The notes below the pieces were generated by a model, which was not told the DNA's origin, did no database searches, and was given only the letters and a program-made list of their open reading frames with translations. The translations under genes and the position numbers were made by a program. A stretch of DNA of 64,000 bases from Dactylonectria macrodidyma. Lineage: Eukaryota; Ascomycota; Sordariomycetes; Hypocreales; Nectriaceae. Shown here piece after piece: positions 1-12,813 of the stretch (positions within the stretch are counted from its first letter, which is position 1; every line of letters starts with the position of its first letter). The stretch covers positions 1,550,001 through 1,614,000 of the forward strand of contig JAGMUV010000003.1 in NCBI GenBank assembly GCA_020744425.1, given 5' to 3'.

Positions 1-12
1 GCAAGGACGAGC

Positions 13-991
13 ATGGATTCTGTAATCGATATGGCCGATGCCGCTCACGCCCTGGATCTTGACCGGATCCGTTTCCAGCTCATGTACGCCCGTTCGCCAA
101 CCCCAGATCCCAGCTATTCCCCGTGCTGACCAGGACAGCCGACTCGAGGATACCATCACCTTTCATCTCATTGAGCGTGTGCAGTTTGCTTTGAACAGCG
201 TAAGTTGGCCAGGGCCTTGCGCTCATGCGACCCCCTGCCCCCAATCATCTTGTCATATTATCCCTGGACTGCTTGGATCAACTGTAGTACCCAACTGACC
301 TTTGTCCTTGAACCCCCATTAGAAAATCTATGTTCCCGGCACCCTGGACCTGCCGGATAGCGATCTGAGCTTCCTCGACTGGTACTTCCGCGAACAAGAG
401 AAGCTACAGTCTCTCATCCGCCGCTTCGAGTCACCTGACGAGTACCCCTTCTTCCCCGACGCCCTCCAGAAGCCCATCCTCCGGCCCCTCAACTATCCCA
501 AAATCCTCTACGACAACGACGTCAACGTCAACGACAAGATAAAGCAGTTCTATACCGAAAAGTTCCTCCCCGCAGTGTGTCCCGACTTCGGCCGCGAAGA
601 GCGTGGTGAGTCGCAAGAGAACTACGGCTCGACCGCAACCTGCGATATCGCTTGTCTGCAAGCCCTCTCCCGCAGAATTCACTTTGGCAAGTTTGTCGCC
701 GAGTCCAAGTTCCGATCAGATGAAGAAAAGTACACCCGTCTCATCAAATCCGAGGATCGCGAGGGCATTGCCGAGTCCATCACCAACGCTGCTGTGGAGA
801 AGAAGGTGCTTGAGCGACTGCGTCTCAAAGCCTTGACCTACGGTAGAGATCCTTCGATCCCAGACGGGACTGACGGCCACGCAAAGATCAACGTCGATGC
901 TGTGGTGTCAATGTACAAGGACTTCGTTATCCCGTTGACCAAGGAGGTGGAGGTTGAGTACTTGATGCAGCGGCTGGAACCCGCTCCTTGA
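13..991 (+). CDS. ARO7: chorismate mutase (AroQ, Aro7 type)
   Basis: Converts chorismate to prephenate, the branch point toward phenylalanine and tyrosine, in the cytosol. Three exons: 13-83, 139-199 and 323-991, joined in frame to give about 266 aa, the usual length for the fungal enzyme. The all-helical AroQ domain fills the protein. Visible family motifs are RFQLIRLEDTI near the N terminus, [13 protein letters not shown] mid-protein (active-site region, with RRFESPDE before it) and [12 protein letters not shown] at the C terminus. The N-terminal helix and the [14 protein letters not shown] segment match the yeast Aro7 type, which is allosterically controlled by Tyr and Trp. The first ATG (position 13) gives MDSVID, a common fungal N terminus; ATG 31 is an alternative. 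Its stop lies 6 nt from the stop of the convergent BCP1 gene. Confidence 0.95.
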
Positions 992-997
992 TGTCAA

Positions 998-1911
998 TTA
1001 TTGCGGAGCGCTCAAATAATCGTTAACGGCCTTGATGGCACCCTGGAATTTGCCCGCCTCAATGAGAATCAAGTGTCCCTGCGCCTTGACGCCCATTTCT
1101 TGGAATGCCCGCTTGCTGTCCGCCACCACCTCGTCCTCTTTTGTGTAGTTGAAGCTTCCGTATGCCACTGCGTGCTTCTGTAGCACCTCATCCTCGGCGT
1201 GGAAGTAGTAGACCTGTGCCTCCTCCCTGGCCTTCTTGCGCTTCTGATTCTCGACGTCAATCTTAGACTCGAGCTCTTGATACGTCTTTGACAGGATCAA
1301 GTAGTGAGAAAATTCGTAGGGTTCCTTGTCCTCCACGGCGGCATCGATCTCGTCAATCAGCATAGAGTATAGAGGGGGGGCTAGCTCCGACGGCATGTTG
1401 ATGAGGCGTTCCGAGAAGATCAGCCCAATGTGCTTGCCGGCATTGACCAAGGGAGGAATGGCGGCTAGTGAAGGATTGGTCTGGGCCTTTTCAACTAGGT
1501 ATTTGATGATGTCGTTCATGGGTTCTGTTTCCCGATGAACAAACGTATTGAGGACCGTGAGCATCGCATAAGCGTCGGTGGCCTTTCCGTCGACCTTGAT
1601 CGTCGAGCCGATGGTCGGCTGGGACAGTACGAGGTCGGAGAGGGCGGACATGTTGAACAGACTCGCGTCCACGTCGAAGAGTTGTCGCAGCAAAGTCTTG
1701 GCGCCATGGAAGTCGACTTCGGCATCGTAGTTGAACCACTCAAAGTCGACGTTTACCATATCAAAGTCCTTCCCTCACTGGTTAACATGGATTCGCATGC
1801 GCCGGGCTGCCACGGACTCACCTCCTCATCGGAGCTGTCTTCATCCATCTTGTCGACGGAGTTGTCGACGGGTTGGGCGCCGTCGGCCTCTCTTGCCCTT
1901 TTCTTGCCCAT
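998..1911 (-). CDS. BCP1: Bcp1/BCCIP family protein
   Basis: Bcp1 acts in nuclear export and as a chaperone of ribosomal protein Rpl23 in yeast (established for the family). Two exons: 1911-1822 and 1768-998, about 286 aa. Exon 1 encodes a basic start ([11 protein letters not shown]) and an acidic stretch (MDEDSSDEE); exon 2 carries the BCCIP domain beginning [12 protein letters not shown] and ending [11 protein letters not shown]. The donor is gtgagt. The acceptor I chose, AAG before GACTTTGAT, keeps the frame, whereas the nearer CAG would put a TGA immediately in frame. The gene is convergent with chorismate mutase, with only 6 nt between stops, so their 3' UTRs must overlap. It is divergent from VPS17 across about 580 nt. 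Confidence 0.92.
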
Positions 1912-2490
1912 TTTGAGTGTGGATGCCGGTCAATGTAAATTTTCTTTGGATATCCGATAAGGTATGGGAGTTGAATTTCGACAGAAATGTCGGAGTCAAT
2001 AAGTTTGAGCCTGCGACCAACCTCAATGCGAAGCCTCCAACAGCCCGGAATACATCAGCATAAATTTTGCCCTCTGCCCCTCACTAACCCGATCAGGTCC
2101 GATAAGACGCAGTGGCGCGGCTAGTTCAAACGCGATGGACCGCGGCTGTCCAGCCAATGTAAAGCTCTGGTTTCAGCCCCACCCCGGAATGAGCAGACTG
2201 GCTGAAGCTCGTCGACCGACCACCGCAGCGCAGCAGCCTGAGCCAACTTGCGTCAGCGACGAGCAACCCACTCACACTGCAAGTGGTTGAGACACGGAGG
2301 CAACTGCGCCCGGCGATACCCTCATCATCCGACACACTTCGTGGCTATGATTGGCGCGCGCGTGGCTTAATCGTCTTTGTCCTGTCCTTCCTCGGCGTCC
2401 CCACACCTAGCTCCGTCCATCCCGAGAGGCGCACAACGTCATCAGCTCTCAACCATCTTCGTACCTTAAGTTTGACTTCATCCGCCCACG
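1912..2490. promoter_or_regulatory. divergent promoter region BCP1 / VPS17
   Basis: About 580 nt separate the two divergently read start codons and contain no open frame worth calling. The stretch must hold both promoters and 5' UTRs. No clear TATA box or named factor site was recognised. Confidence 0.5.
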
Positions 2491-4419
2491 ATGGACTATA
2501 GCTCGACAATCCACGACGACGACCCCGGCGCCTCCCCCTGGGGAAACTCGCCGGTGTCGTCTCCCACCCGAAATGCTGCCAACTTCAACTCCCTCACCGG
2601 CGATGCGCCTCCCCCCTTTCCTTTCAACTCCCAGACCTCCAATGGTTCCGCCCAGGACCAGACAGCATCCGACGTTGAGGCTCTCCAACGACCGAGTACT
2701 GCTACAACGGCCTCTGGAACCGATGGAGAGATCAGGGATTCCCAGACATCAACCACTGACTCCGAACCGGCCCCCGCGTCTCACTCCTCAACCGCTCAAC
2801 AGCAGCACCAACAAGGGGCTCCCATTAATGCTGAGCAGCAAAGCCAACAGGTCGGAACGGAATCACAGCCAGGCCATGAACAGCAGAAGCCGTCTCACCC
2901 ACAGTTCCGGCTCCAGGCCAAGATTACAGGACTTGAACGGACTGGCAAGAAGGACCCGATCCTCCGATTTGACGTTCACGTACGATCGCATTGGCATTCT
3001 GGCTGACATCTCCGCTAATCAATTCCAGACCAATATTCAACGGTTCCGCACCACGCAGTTCCGAGACGTTCGACGACTACACTCTGAATTTGTCAAACTT
3101 GCCGAGCACCTGATATCCGCGAACCCCGAGTCGCTCGTTCCTGCAGTTCCTCCACCTCTGACATCCGCTGGAGCTGGCACGGATGAGGACGAGGCACGAG
3201 TCAAGGCATTGATGCAGCGATGGCTCAACTACGTCTGTAGCAATGAAGTGCTGATGAGGGATGATGAGTTGGTGCTTTTTGTGGAGAGTGACTTCGGGTA
3301 CAGCCCAATGGTCAAGAGAAAGCAGCCAGCCACTGGCGTTCGCCGGAAGATTCTGAAGCAGTTTGCTCCCCCGCCCGATGATACCCCGGAGCTTGCGGAG
3401 GCGCGACCGGCCGTCAAGCTGTTCTACCTTGGTACTATGGACGCTGGCCACAAGGTTGACAAGCTGGTCAAGGCACGGAGAGGTACGTGATCATTGACTT
3501 TGGAGACTCCCTCGTTGATGATTGGTTCTAACAAAACACAGGTCTTGGTCTCAGCGAGGCAGACTACGGTGCTCGGCTCGCAAGCATGAACGTCCAGGAA
3601 CCGCATCCTGGGCTTGCCAATGCCTATCGAAAGCTTGGAAAGGTCGTTCAGGCCGTGGGTGACTACCATGCTGCCCAGGCAACAGCCGAAGCCACGACGC
3701 TCGGCGACCCTTTCCAATATCATTCACAAGATGCATTTATTGTCAAGGAGTCTCTTACCAACCGCCAGATCTTGATCCGGGAGTTTCTACAGGCTCAGGA
3801 GGCGACACGGAGCAAGCTCAATGCTGCCGACCGCCTGAAGGCTAGCTCGAGTGTGCGACGAGAGAAGGTCGATGAGGCAATCTCTGCCTTGGATGAAGCC
3901 CGCCAGCACGAGACGTATCTGTTCAACAAGACGAACCGCGTCACCGGCAACTTGGTCCAGGAGCGTCGCAAGTGGTTCGCGAGGACCGCAGCCGATTTGC
4001 GCATGAGTATTCGGGAGTATGTGCTCCGGGAAATTGAGGCAGAGCGGCGCACCCTGTCCGTCCTCGAGACTGTCCGGCCCGATATTCGGTCGATCGATGC
4101 GTCGGGCGGTCTGAGCCGCCTGGGCCGGGAGGCGCACCCGACTGTGCGCCGCTCAAGCCTCGCAGCTAGTCAAGGACCCAAAGGCGACTCTTGGAGCGGT
4201 GTCCCTCGCCGTTCGGACGCCACCAACCGCAGTGTATCGAGCAGCCTTATGAGCAAGGTCTCGGAGGAGGCGGATGGCGAGGAGAGCCCCGAAGCAACCC
4301 AGGGACGGTCGGCTGCAGGCGCGCGTACAAGCGGCCTCAAAGGCGTGAATGAGGAGGATGACGAGGACCGGGTGGATGCTAGGAATGCAGCGAGTCGACT
4401 GGCGGCTAGCACCTTCTGA
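2491..4419 (+). CDS. VPS17: Vps17, retromer sorting nexin
   Basis: PX-BAR sorting nexin that pairs with Vps5 and bends endosomal membrane during retromer-dependent retrieval to the Golgi. Exons 2491-2979, 3029-3482 and 3542-4419 join in frame to about 606 aa. Residues 1-140 are Ser/Thr/Gln-rich and probably disordered. The PX domain runs from about 141 (FRLQAKITGLERTGKKDP) through RFRTTQFRDVRRLHSEF to about 265. The BAR domain spans roughly 310-515, with long charged helices. A Ser/Asp/Glu-rich tail ends the protein. The N terminus starts at the first ATG downstream of the long promoter. Start and introns are well supported by consensus donors (gtacga, gtacgt). Confidence 0.93.
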
Positions 4420-7400
4420 GCTCGTCCCAGTTGGTGGGATGGGGATAAGTGGTTGACGAACACAAAGGCTTTGGCTTAGTTTTTTCTTCTCTCTCGGTAG
4501 CATCGCTTAAAGCCTATGTCATAAGTAAAGTCTGTCTGTTTTTGCCGGCCGCTCCTCTATCACGCATGCACATGTGAACTGGACATGGAATGCCGCTGTG
4601 TCTGGATAGGAGCCCGGTGGTGTGTGTCAGGATGCATGCAGCTGCCATTCGAGTCTGCGTCCATCCCTGTCCTGCCAGCGACATGTCACAGGCCGCTCCA
4701 ATCCCGTATCACTTGCTCGCCCCGATTTGAGCTAATGGGCGGTGAGTATCGGATCCAATGGCGTGCTTTTTGGCTATTTCCCATGCTTGCTCGCAAGGTC
4801 CCTCCGAGTTGTATGTGATATAGGTGGATTTAAGCCATCGTATTTTTCCTAAGCACACGTCCGTGGTTGACGCCTTCTGTTGGAGCCACGACACTGGTTG
4901 TATCATTGCAGCCAGCTGTAGTCCCCGCATGTAAGGAGTTATCTATCGAGTCGCAACTCAACACTGAGTTCTGACGGAAGCATCTGGCGATATGACGAGA
5001 TAAGGAATTCTGGGGTCATTGGCTCGCGATTCGCCGGCGTTGGACCGGTCTGTTGAGGATCGTCTTGCTGCGTGACTGACCGGTGACATGTGGAAAGGTC
5101 CGGTGAACGAAACACTATTGTATAAGGTTGCAAATCCGCCACGATGCAGTGTAATGCGGTCTGGTGGTGGGATTGTTTCCATTCTAGGTTGTTGAAGGTT
5201 GCGGTTATCAGCTTTATGGGTTACATCTCCAAGCGGTTGATGCAGTTGGTGTCCTCGCTGATAGAACGAGATTGGTCGATAGAGTTTGTGTTTAGTTCTC
5301 GACATTCTCAATACCCGGATGGCATCGCAGGGACCAAGGCCAGAATCGCACCCGAAACAAGCCGAAAATTCACCACACTTCTAATACGACCAACTGATTG
5401 TTTAACATGGCAGCCGATTACCGGCGCCGGTACCTGAAAATCCATAATTTCATTACATAGGGGATTTGAGTCAAGGGACAAGGATCCAATCTGGCATCAT
5501 GACAAATGCATCCTATCAGGATCATCACGACGACACATGTTGACCTGGTTGGGTTGTGGTGGTGCTTTAGTCCCTGACACACATACCGCAGGTAGAGCCA
5601 TCAAGGCAAGGGCGAATGTGGACGCAACATGTGCGCTCAAAAGGAAAAGAAGGAGCTGGGTTGGCTGATATGTCGGCTCCGAGGTAAGACCTGCAGCAAA
5701 GGGATGCCCAAAACTCTAGGACTGTCCAGCTTTCCAGCCAACGCCCAGAAGGTATCTAGACCGGCCTAGAGTTCGGAGCCGCTGGGTTGACCTGCCAATG
5801 GTTTCTTTAGTGCCTTCGCTGGGCGGGTCATTGAGGCCAGCTTGTTTATGGACCTATTCAAGCCGTTCGAGGGTTTGGGCGCTTGTTGAAATGCAGAGGG
5901 ATGAACCCAACACTATGTCATAGTGTGGAACAATCCTGGTAGGCTTGAGAACGGTGCTGGGGGTGGCGGTATCGTCGGGCACAACGTGCCCATCCTGCAA
6001 TTTTCTTCTTTGTGTACCATCGTAAACCGGCCACTTGATTACCGGGTTTCATAGCGCAAAGCTCAGATACATACCGTTGATCGCTGCGCCCTCGTTCCCG
6101 GGTATGTAGGGCTGCTCTTCCTAGACGGAGTGTGCAGAAACGCCGCCATTATGTAAATTGTCACCTAGAGCCGCGGTTTGCGTTCCGCAACTGAGACAGG
6201 GAATACTTCTGGGTCAGAGTGACAGTGTTGTATGCGTGATATCGAGTAAAGCAGAGCAAGATGACCAAAATCTAGGACCCCTCATTTCACCAAGAGCCTG
6301 GCATTGACAAGCCCAGGATTGACGTGATTCAAGGATGAATTCGATCATGGCCTGATGGAGTCCTCATCGGTTACACGCAGACAACTTGAGATGGTCGGTC
6401 AGAGCTTGACAACTTCTCCCAGGGTGGACTGCGCAGCGGTGGAGCCAAAAAGTGCATGGATCTCGTCATTCCTGCGTCTTATCCGCCGTCAACCCTGAGG
6501 ATTGAGTTGGAGGCTCGGCACGCTTGATGCGTTTTGGCACAACCAAGCGCCATCTTTTACGAGTTCGTCTCCGGATTGAGCATGCCTCCGGACCGTTCCA
6601 AGTAGACCCCTCTCTAAGGAAGGTACGTACGAATGTTGCTTAGAAGCATGTGTTTTCTGCTTTGCATTACGGGGCATACGAAGAGTAGAGTTGCGATATC
6701 GTGGTGAACAGGGTTTGCCCTGGCGGGTCGCCATGTGCAAGCGTCTTGACCTCGGGCCGGTACAAAATGGAGATGCAGCAGTAGTGCGTGGCTTGCGAAC
6801 CGTCAACATGCAGGGTTGAACAGGGCGAAGAATTAGTGACAAGGTAAGGTTGGTTGGAATGATGGAAGTAATGGGGCCTAGTGACAGTCCTGAGGCTGGT
6901 TGTAGGATCTAACGTCTGTGAATGGGCTGGACTGAATTGGTGCCAGGTGGGATCTGCTTTCAGGGCCTTGATTGAGAGCCGAGATGCACCGCACGAGTCA
7001 ATTGCTGGTTCGGTGTTGATAACCCGGGAAGAGACGAGTGAGAGAACATGCCAGGGGTCACTTCCAGTGGGGAGGGTGGGCAGATGGATAAAAGAGAGTT
7101 GGGGAAAGCTTGGGGTCCATCTCCAGGAGAGTCTGGGGTTCCGAGTTGCGACATGATCCTTGTCAGGTTGTCATGGGCGCGAATTCCGTTACTTTTGATG
7201 CTAGGATGTTCAGGGTACTCGAGGTTGGATGATGGGCGCCGGAGGCTGGAAGCACACAGCTCGATTTCGCCGATGGCCATGGTTGCTCGATGCGACAACT
7301 AAATGCACCAGTCATAATGGAAGCTCTGATAAGCCGGCATTTGGGCTTCGAGAGGGATGCTGAGTGGTGTGGTGTCGATGTCGTACTGTGCAGTAGAGAT

Positions 7401-9675
7401 GTCTAGATCGCGATTGCGATTACGACCCCGCCTGACACAGACGGGCATGGCAGGCGCGGAACTCGGAAGCCTTTCACCGTCTTCTTGGGTAGAGAGGAAG
7501 AATTCTTCTCGCACATGAGGTTGGGCTGGATGGGGCGATGATTCGTCAGGAGAAGCCAAAGAGGAGGAAGAGTTGAGAGCGTTGAAGCTGAGGTGGGGAG
7601 CAACTTGGTGGGCGGGTAGGGAGCCCCGATTGGAGGTGAACCGGAAAAAGAAATGGGCGGGCGTGGTTATAGGATGGTGGGTGCGACTTACACAGCTCAA
7701 ACAAAGCCCGCTAACACCTGCCGTACGTTAGCTCCCTGCAGTGCCTGCACCGACTCGCGTGGAGCACGAAGCACGAAGCACCCAAGTGGAAAGCACCTCT
7801 ACGGACACGTTCCACTTTCTCACCTTTTAATTCCACATCCACACGTCCGCACACATCCTAGCCGTCCACTCATCCACACATCCACATAACCGCAACATCC
7901 ACATCCCCTTGTCCTTGCGGTCCTTGGCTCTGGGTAAAGACGACGTATGCCCTGACGCACACATTTTCCTAGAGACGCACTTCGTAGCACAGTACGTAAA
8001 CTGCTTTGACCCTGTACAGCACCCCCCAATAGTGTGCAGTCCACTGGATGGACTCGCCTCCACCTCGCCTGCAACTTTGCGAACCTAGTTAGTCGGCTTC
8101 TCGAAATTGCAACTTCAATTGCATCAGCGACACTGAGTGACCGAACTTCGGACGCGGCTCCCAGCTTGTCACCTGGAACTTGCGGCTCGCGACCTTGTTG
8201 GGACGCCCACTAATAGGATCCATGCCCATGTTCTAACTTCTAGCTCGTCACTGAGGCCCACTGGATGCTGTCATCCAAGACCTATCCGCTTGACGATGGC
8301 TTCAGCCGGGGTTCCTTCTTGACTGCCGAGACCGCTCCTCACCTCTAGGTCCCGTTCCAAACCCCATCATGGCCTCAGCCGCTTTTATCCTCATTGGTAC
8401 AAACGCCATTGCCCCTCGGCCACACGGGTCTTCACCCTGTCCTGTCCTGGGCAAGCCCTGGCCTGTCAGGGCGCATCACACAGTTATCGTGCTCTCACCG
8501 CACCGCGAGCTCGGGTAGGTTAGGAGCCACCCGCCGACGCTGCCGCCAGCCTACCAACTTGTCTCCCCGTCTCCCCGGCCTATCTGGCCGCTCGTTGCGC
8601 CGAGGCGGCGATCCAGGCCTTGTCGTCACATTCGTTGATCTGTTGTCTCGTTGGGGCGGGCACCAGTCGCTGTCGATGCTGGTTATCTTCCACCCCTCCT
8701 CCATCAGGTCAAGGGCAACATTCAGACAGAGCAGTAACCATGGCACCCCCTCCATCAAGATCGCCTTACGACGTACTACGGAATAGGCCCTGTCAAGGGC
8801 TTGTCAAGGGCCTGAGACCACGTTCCGATCCCAGCTACCAGTTTTCCAGCGGCCAGGAAACCCTGGAGAGTGGTGGAGCCTTGGGAGCTTACATGGGGTC
8901 CTCCATCAGGGCACCCCATCTATGCATGCAGAACGCCCGCTCTCGAAACAAACACGTTCGCAACATCCACTTTCCGTGGTCCGGTCCCGGCTCAGGTACA
9001 CGGTGCATCATTGCATCTTGTGTACCCAAGCACCGTCGCCCTGTCACTCCGTCACCAAGCTGCTAGGCCCTGCAGATGGCTTGAGAGATTGCAATGCCTA
9101 ACGGAAAGCTCCTAGCCCACCGGAGATAACTCGTCGTTACCTGACTGGGTAATATTCTCTCACCAAGCTTAACGCCTCCTGGAGCCCTAGACACCGAGGT
9201 TCCTTGGCGTTGGGTAATTGCTGATGAGCACACGCCCTCGATTTATGTGCTGCCCTCGCGGATCGGACTGCTCTGGCCAGGGAGGATGGCGAAGGTTGCC
9301 ACCTACTTAAGGGGTGGGGGCCCATCGCTTCTTCTCTCTATCTTCTCGTTGTCTATTCAGAGATAGGCTCCTTGATTACCATCTCCCATCTTGGCCCCAA
9401 GCATCCCACGTTCTAGGAAGCTCCATATCCCACGTTCTGCCTGTCTATTTCTTCTGCAATTCCAAGACTAGCACCTTGTGCACGCCTCCGAGAGCCATCC
9501 CAGCCCCAACCCCCACGCACCAGACTGCTCCCACTCACCAGTCTATCCACTAGCCAATCCCGTTCGCCCTAATCACCCCAATAGGCAATCAGCCAAGCCA
9601 TCGACTGAGCTTGACTCTTCGTCTCCATCAACATCCCACTCTCATCCCACGCTGCCAGCGTCACAATTACTCGCC
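4420..9675. other. gene-sparse interval of about 5.2 kb
   Basis: Only short, overlapping open frames with no recognisable protein motif occur here. Base composition is ordinary for the window and I saw no transposon ends, so it does not look like a RIP-mutated repeat. The segment 7831-7920 is CA/TCC-rich low complexity. The last kilobase, CT- and C-rich with CCACT/CATCC runs, probably belongs to the promoter and 5' UTR of the sorbitol-dehydrogenase-like gene. Confidence 0.5.
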
Positions 9676-11101
9676 ATGGCCCCAGCTGCTACGGGGGAGT
9701 CCGCGCCAATGCATCTTCCCGCCTTCAATTCGAAGCCGGTCTCAATTGCTGCCTCTGTCTTGCATGGTCCCCGGGATCTACGATTGGTGAGTAGATCTCG
9801 GCTTGTTGTACAAGCCTTCCCAGTCATCAGCCCTACCCGAAGGAATTGTCCCTGACCCACGCCTTGCTAGGAATCGAGAACGATCGAAGCCCCAGGGGCA
9901 GATGAACTGCAGATTGCTATTAAGGCCACTGGTATCTGTGGGTCGGATGTGTCCTACTACAAGAAGTTTGCCAACGGCGATCTCTGTGCCTGCCATCCAC
10001 TCTCGTTGGGCCATGAGTCGTCAGGCGAAGTAGTCGCCATTGGACCCCAGGTCAGCGGCTTCAAAATCGGTGATAGGGTTGCCCTCGAAGTCGGTGTTGC
10101 CTGTGGACAGTGTGGTATCTGCCGCAAGGGTCGATACAATCTCTGCAAGAAGATGCGTTTCAGAAGTAGTGCAAAGAGCTACCCTCACTACCAAGGAACG
10201 CTTCAGGAGCGAATCAACCACCCGGCCGTGTGGTGCCACAAGTGAGATCTTCCTTCAACTGGTAATGCGTGGTGGGTTTTGCTGACCGAGTTTTAGGCTG
10301 CCTGACAATGTCTCATACGAGGCTGCTTCTCTCCTTGAGCCCCTGTCCGTGGCCATCCACGCGGTCAACCGAGCCAGACCGGAGCCGGGCTCCACCGCCC
10401 TGGTGATCGGAGCCGGCACCGTTGGTCTTCTTACCGCTGCAATGGCCCGCCAATCAGGCTGTACCTCTGTTACCATTACCGACATTGACATTGGTCGCGT
10501 GAACTATGCAATTGAAAACGGCTTTGCGACCCACGGTTATGTTACTCCACTGTCATACCTGACTCCTTCAAACGTTCCGTCAGGAGTCTCCACCCCCGAG
10601 TCTGGTGTCATGACCCCTGCCAGCACCTTCTCTGCTGCCAGTAGATTTGACAATGCCAAGGCGCTCGCTGCGAAAATCCTTGCTATTACAAACACCCCAG
10701 ACGCTTTCATCCAGGAAGAAGACGAGGATGGGGTGGATGTCACCTTTGAGTGTACTGGCAAGGAGGCCTGTATGCACACGAGTCTCTACGCCACAAAGGC
10801 GGGAGGCAAGGTCATTATGGTTGGCATGGGTACCCCAATCCAGACACTTCCCTTGTCTGTTGCTCACCTCCGCGAGATCGACATCTTGGGCATTTTCCGA
10901 TATGCAAACACCTACGCCACCGGCATTCGGTTGCTCTGCTCACAGGCCCGGAATGGCCCTGGTTTCTCTCTTCCTTCACTGGACAGGATGGTTACACACC
11001 GCTTCAAGGGCCTCGACAAGGCGCAGAGCGCATTTGAGCTCGCAACGCGCACTAGCGATGATGATGGCAACCTGGTCATCAAGATTGTGATTGAAGCTTG
11101 A
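9676..11101 (+). CDS. zinc-dependent polyol (sorbitol-type) dehydrogenase
   Basis: Medium-chain dehydrogenase/reductase that should oxidise a sugar alcohol (sorbitol, xylitol or arabinitol) with NAD. Exons 9676-9786, 9871-10241 and 10297-11101 give about 428 aa. The GroES-like domain has the catalytic-zinc motifs ICGSD and GHESSGE. The four-Cys structural-zinc lobe CGQCGICRKGRYNLC follows. The Rossmann fold starts at VIGAGTVGLLTA. A stretch of about 30 residues rich in Ser/Thr-Pro (genomic 10541-10634) is inserted after the second Rossmann strand; ordinary 350-aa sorbitol dehydrogenases lack it, which explains the extra length. Exact substrate cannot be told: xylitol and L-arabinitol dehydrogenases are close relatives. 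The start is the ATG with the best context before a gtgagt donor. Confidence 0.88.
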
Positions 11102-11531
11102 ACAAACATGCCATTGATGGCAATGAACGCGTAATGACCGATAGACAGAGCGCCTTACGATATCCCTGCAGCGAAAGCGCCAAGCTGCTATGACTTTGGT
11201 TGGTGTTTGAAAAGAATAAAAAAGTTGAGTAGTCGTGGAAATTTGGGTTTGATACATTGTTCGGGAAAAGGGTATTGATTTTATTTTGTTTTCCTCTATT
11301 CGATTTTCTTTTATCATAGGAGTCAAATAAAAGATTTAGAAAGTTGGGTGTGTGGCACTTTGTCATACAAACATGGTAGTTGAGAAAACTAAATTGTGGA
11401 CTCTGCAAATATTTTGTTCTATGATGCACATGGAAGTCCACACCCCTAACGCCGGGCTAAATCGACAAATAAGCATGAGTTGCGACAAAGACCCTAAATG
11501 CCTGCAACTTTTCTAATATTGGAAGGGTACG
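11102..11531. other. convergent 3' region, AT-rich
   Basis: 430 nt between the stop codons of the dehydrogenase gene and CSN6. AT-rich tracts with AATAAA-like strings on both strands (for example near 11216 and 11325) suit two 3' UTRs and polyadenylation sites. No gene seen. Confidence 0.5.
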
Positions 11532-12813
11532 CTACACGAGATCGCCAGGGCCTCGGATGCCGTACGTGGTTGGGTCCATGGTGTAATCCTGGGTACGGCG
11601 GCTAGAGGCTTTGGCGGACTCGACGACGCTGAACTTCTTGCCTACATCGCGGGCCTGGGTGACGCTCTGCATAATTCCATTCAAGAGGCCGATCACGTTT
11701 ACGTCGTTGGCCTCGTGCAACATTTCCTTCTCGAAGGACTTTTTGTCGGAGGGGATAACGAGGTCAAGGCGGCTGATGAGCGCCTGGATTTGACGCAGAA
11801 CAGTTAGGGATGGCGTTGTGTAGTCAGTGTCCATAGAATCAGGTGCCGTCCCTTCACCGTTGACGTATGACGGGGGCAGGCGCTCGAGGTAGGTGGTGAG
11901 CAGGCGAATTCGAGAATGGAGCATCTTGATGGCGTTGGCTTTTGCGGTGAGCGCGGCGATCATCTCGTCCTCCTCCCTTGTCAAAAAGGCCTCATCTTCC
12001 TGAGAAGGGCCCTTTTGATCTTCGTCTTGGCTCTCCACCAACCGCCGCTTGCCCTTGCCGTTGGACTCGATGGTCCGAGCTGGTTTGTCGTCCTTGGCCG
12101 TCACTGCGGCGGCGTTTCCACCAGCACTGGCGACATAGTTCATGCTGATCATTTCGGTCTCGTCGGTCTCAACAGAGTAGGGAAGTTCTCTGAACTTGAG
12201 CTTGAGAGGGGCCTCTCCATCATCCATTTTCTTGTCTTCCCCGTCGTTTTCAACCCTGGCGTCATCGACCTCGAAGTTGCTCTCGAAGATAGTGAGAGGG
12301 AGCCTGCCACCAACGGAGTGATCGATGACTTGCTCGGGGTGGAAGCCAAGGAGGACGGCGGACTCGTTCCAGCCTTCGAGTATTTGGTTGTGGATCGGTA
12401 GTATAGTGGGAGTCGGGCCGGACGATGGTAGCAGCGTGTACCAACCAACGAAGTCGAGTTGACGGTCCTTGTGGACAGTGATCACTGGTAATGTGTGTTA
12501 GAGTGAACAGTAACTACTGGGTTGTGGATGACCAACTCTGTTCTAACCGTGCACCGAACTTGTCAGCATCAAGAAGGTAGCCGCCTGGAACCTCGGGGGC
12601 TAGTCGCATGTGGGCTTCAAAGGCATGCTCGATGGTGATCTCGCGGCCATTCTGCTGGCCGAGCAATGCGCCGACTATGGGCCCTTGCTGTTCCCGGAGA
12701 GTATGTCTGGTGATGTAGTCGGAGATGGTGAGGAGGACAAGAGGATGGAGGATAGCTTGGAGCTCAGAGCTCTTTTGGCTGGAGAGCAGAGGGTTGAATG
12801 CTGAGGCAGTCAT
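11532..12813 (-). CDS. csnF: COP9 signalosome subunit 6 (MPN domain)
   Basis: Non-catalytic MPN subunit of the COP9 signalosome, which removes Nedd8 from cullins; in filamentous fungi the complex links light, development and secondary metabolism. Exons 12813-12537 and 12484-11532 join at A|TG to give about 409 aa. The MPN domain covers residues 20-190 with [28 protein letters not shown] and [10 protein letters not shown]. It lacks the catalytic JAMM metal motif, as expected for CSN6 and unlike CSN5. Residues about 200-270 form a charged, low-complexity insert. The C-terminal helical region ([19 protein letters not shown] onward) is typical of CSN6 and eIF3f relatives. eIF3f is the main alternative, but the N-terminal motif fits CSN6 better. 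Confidence 0.85.
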
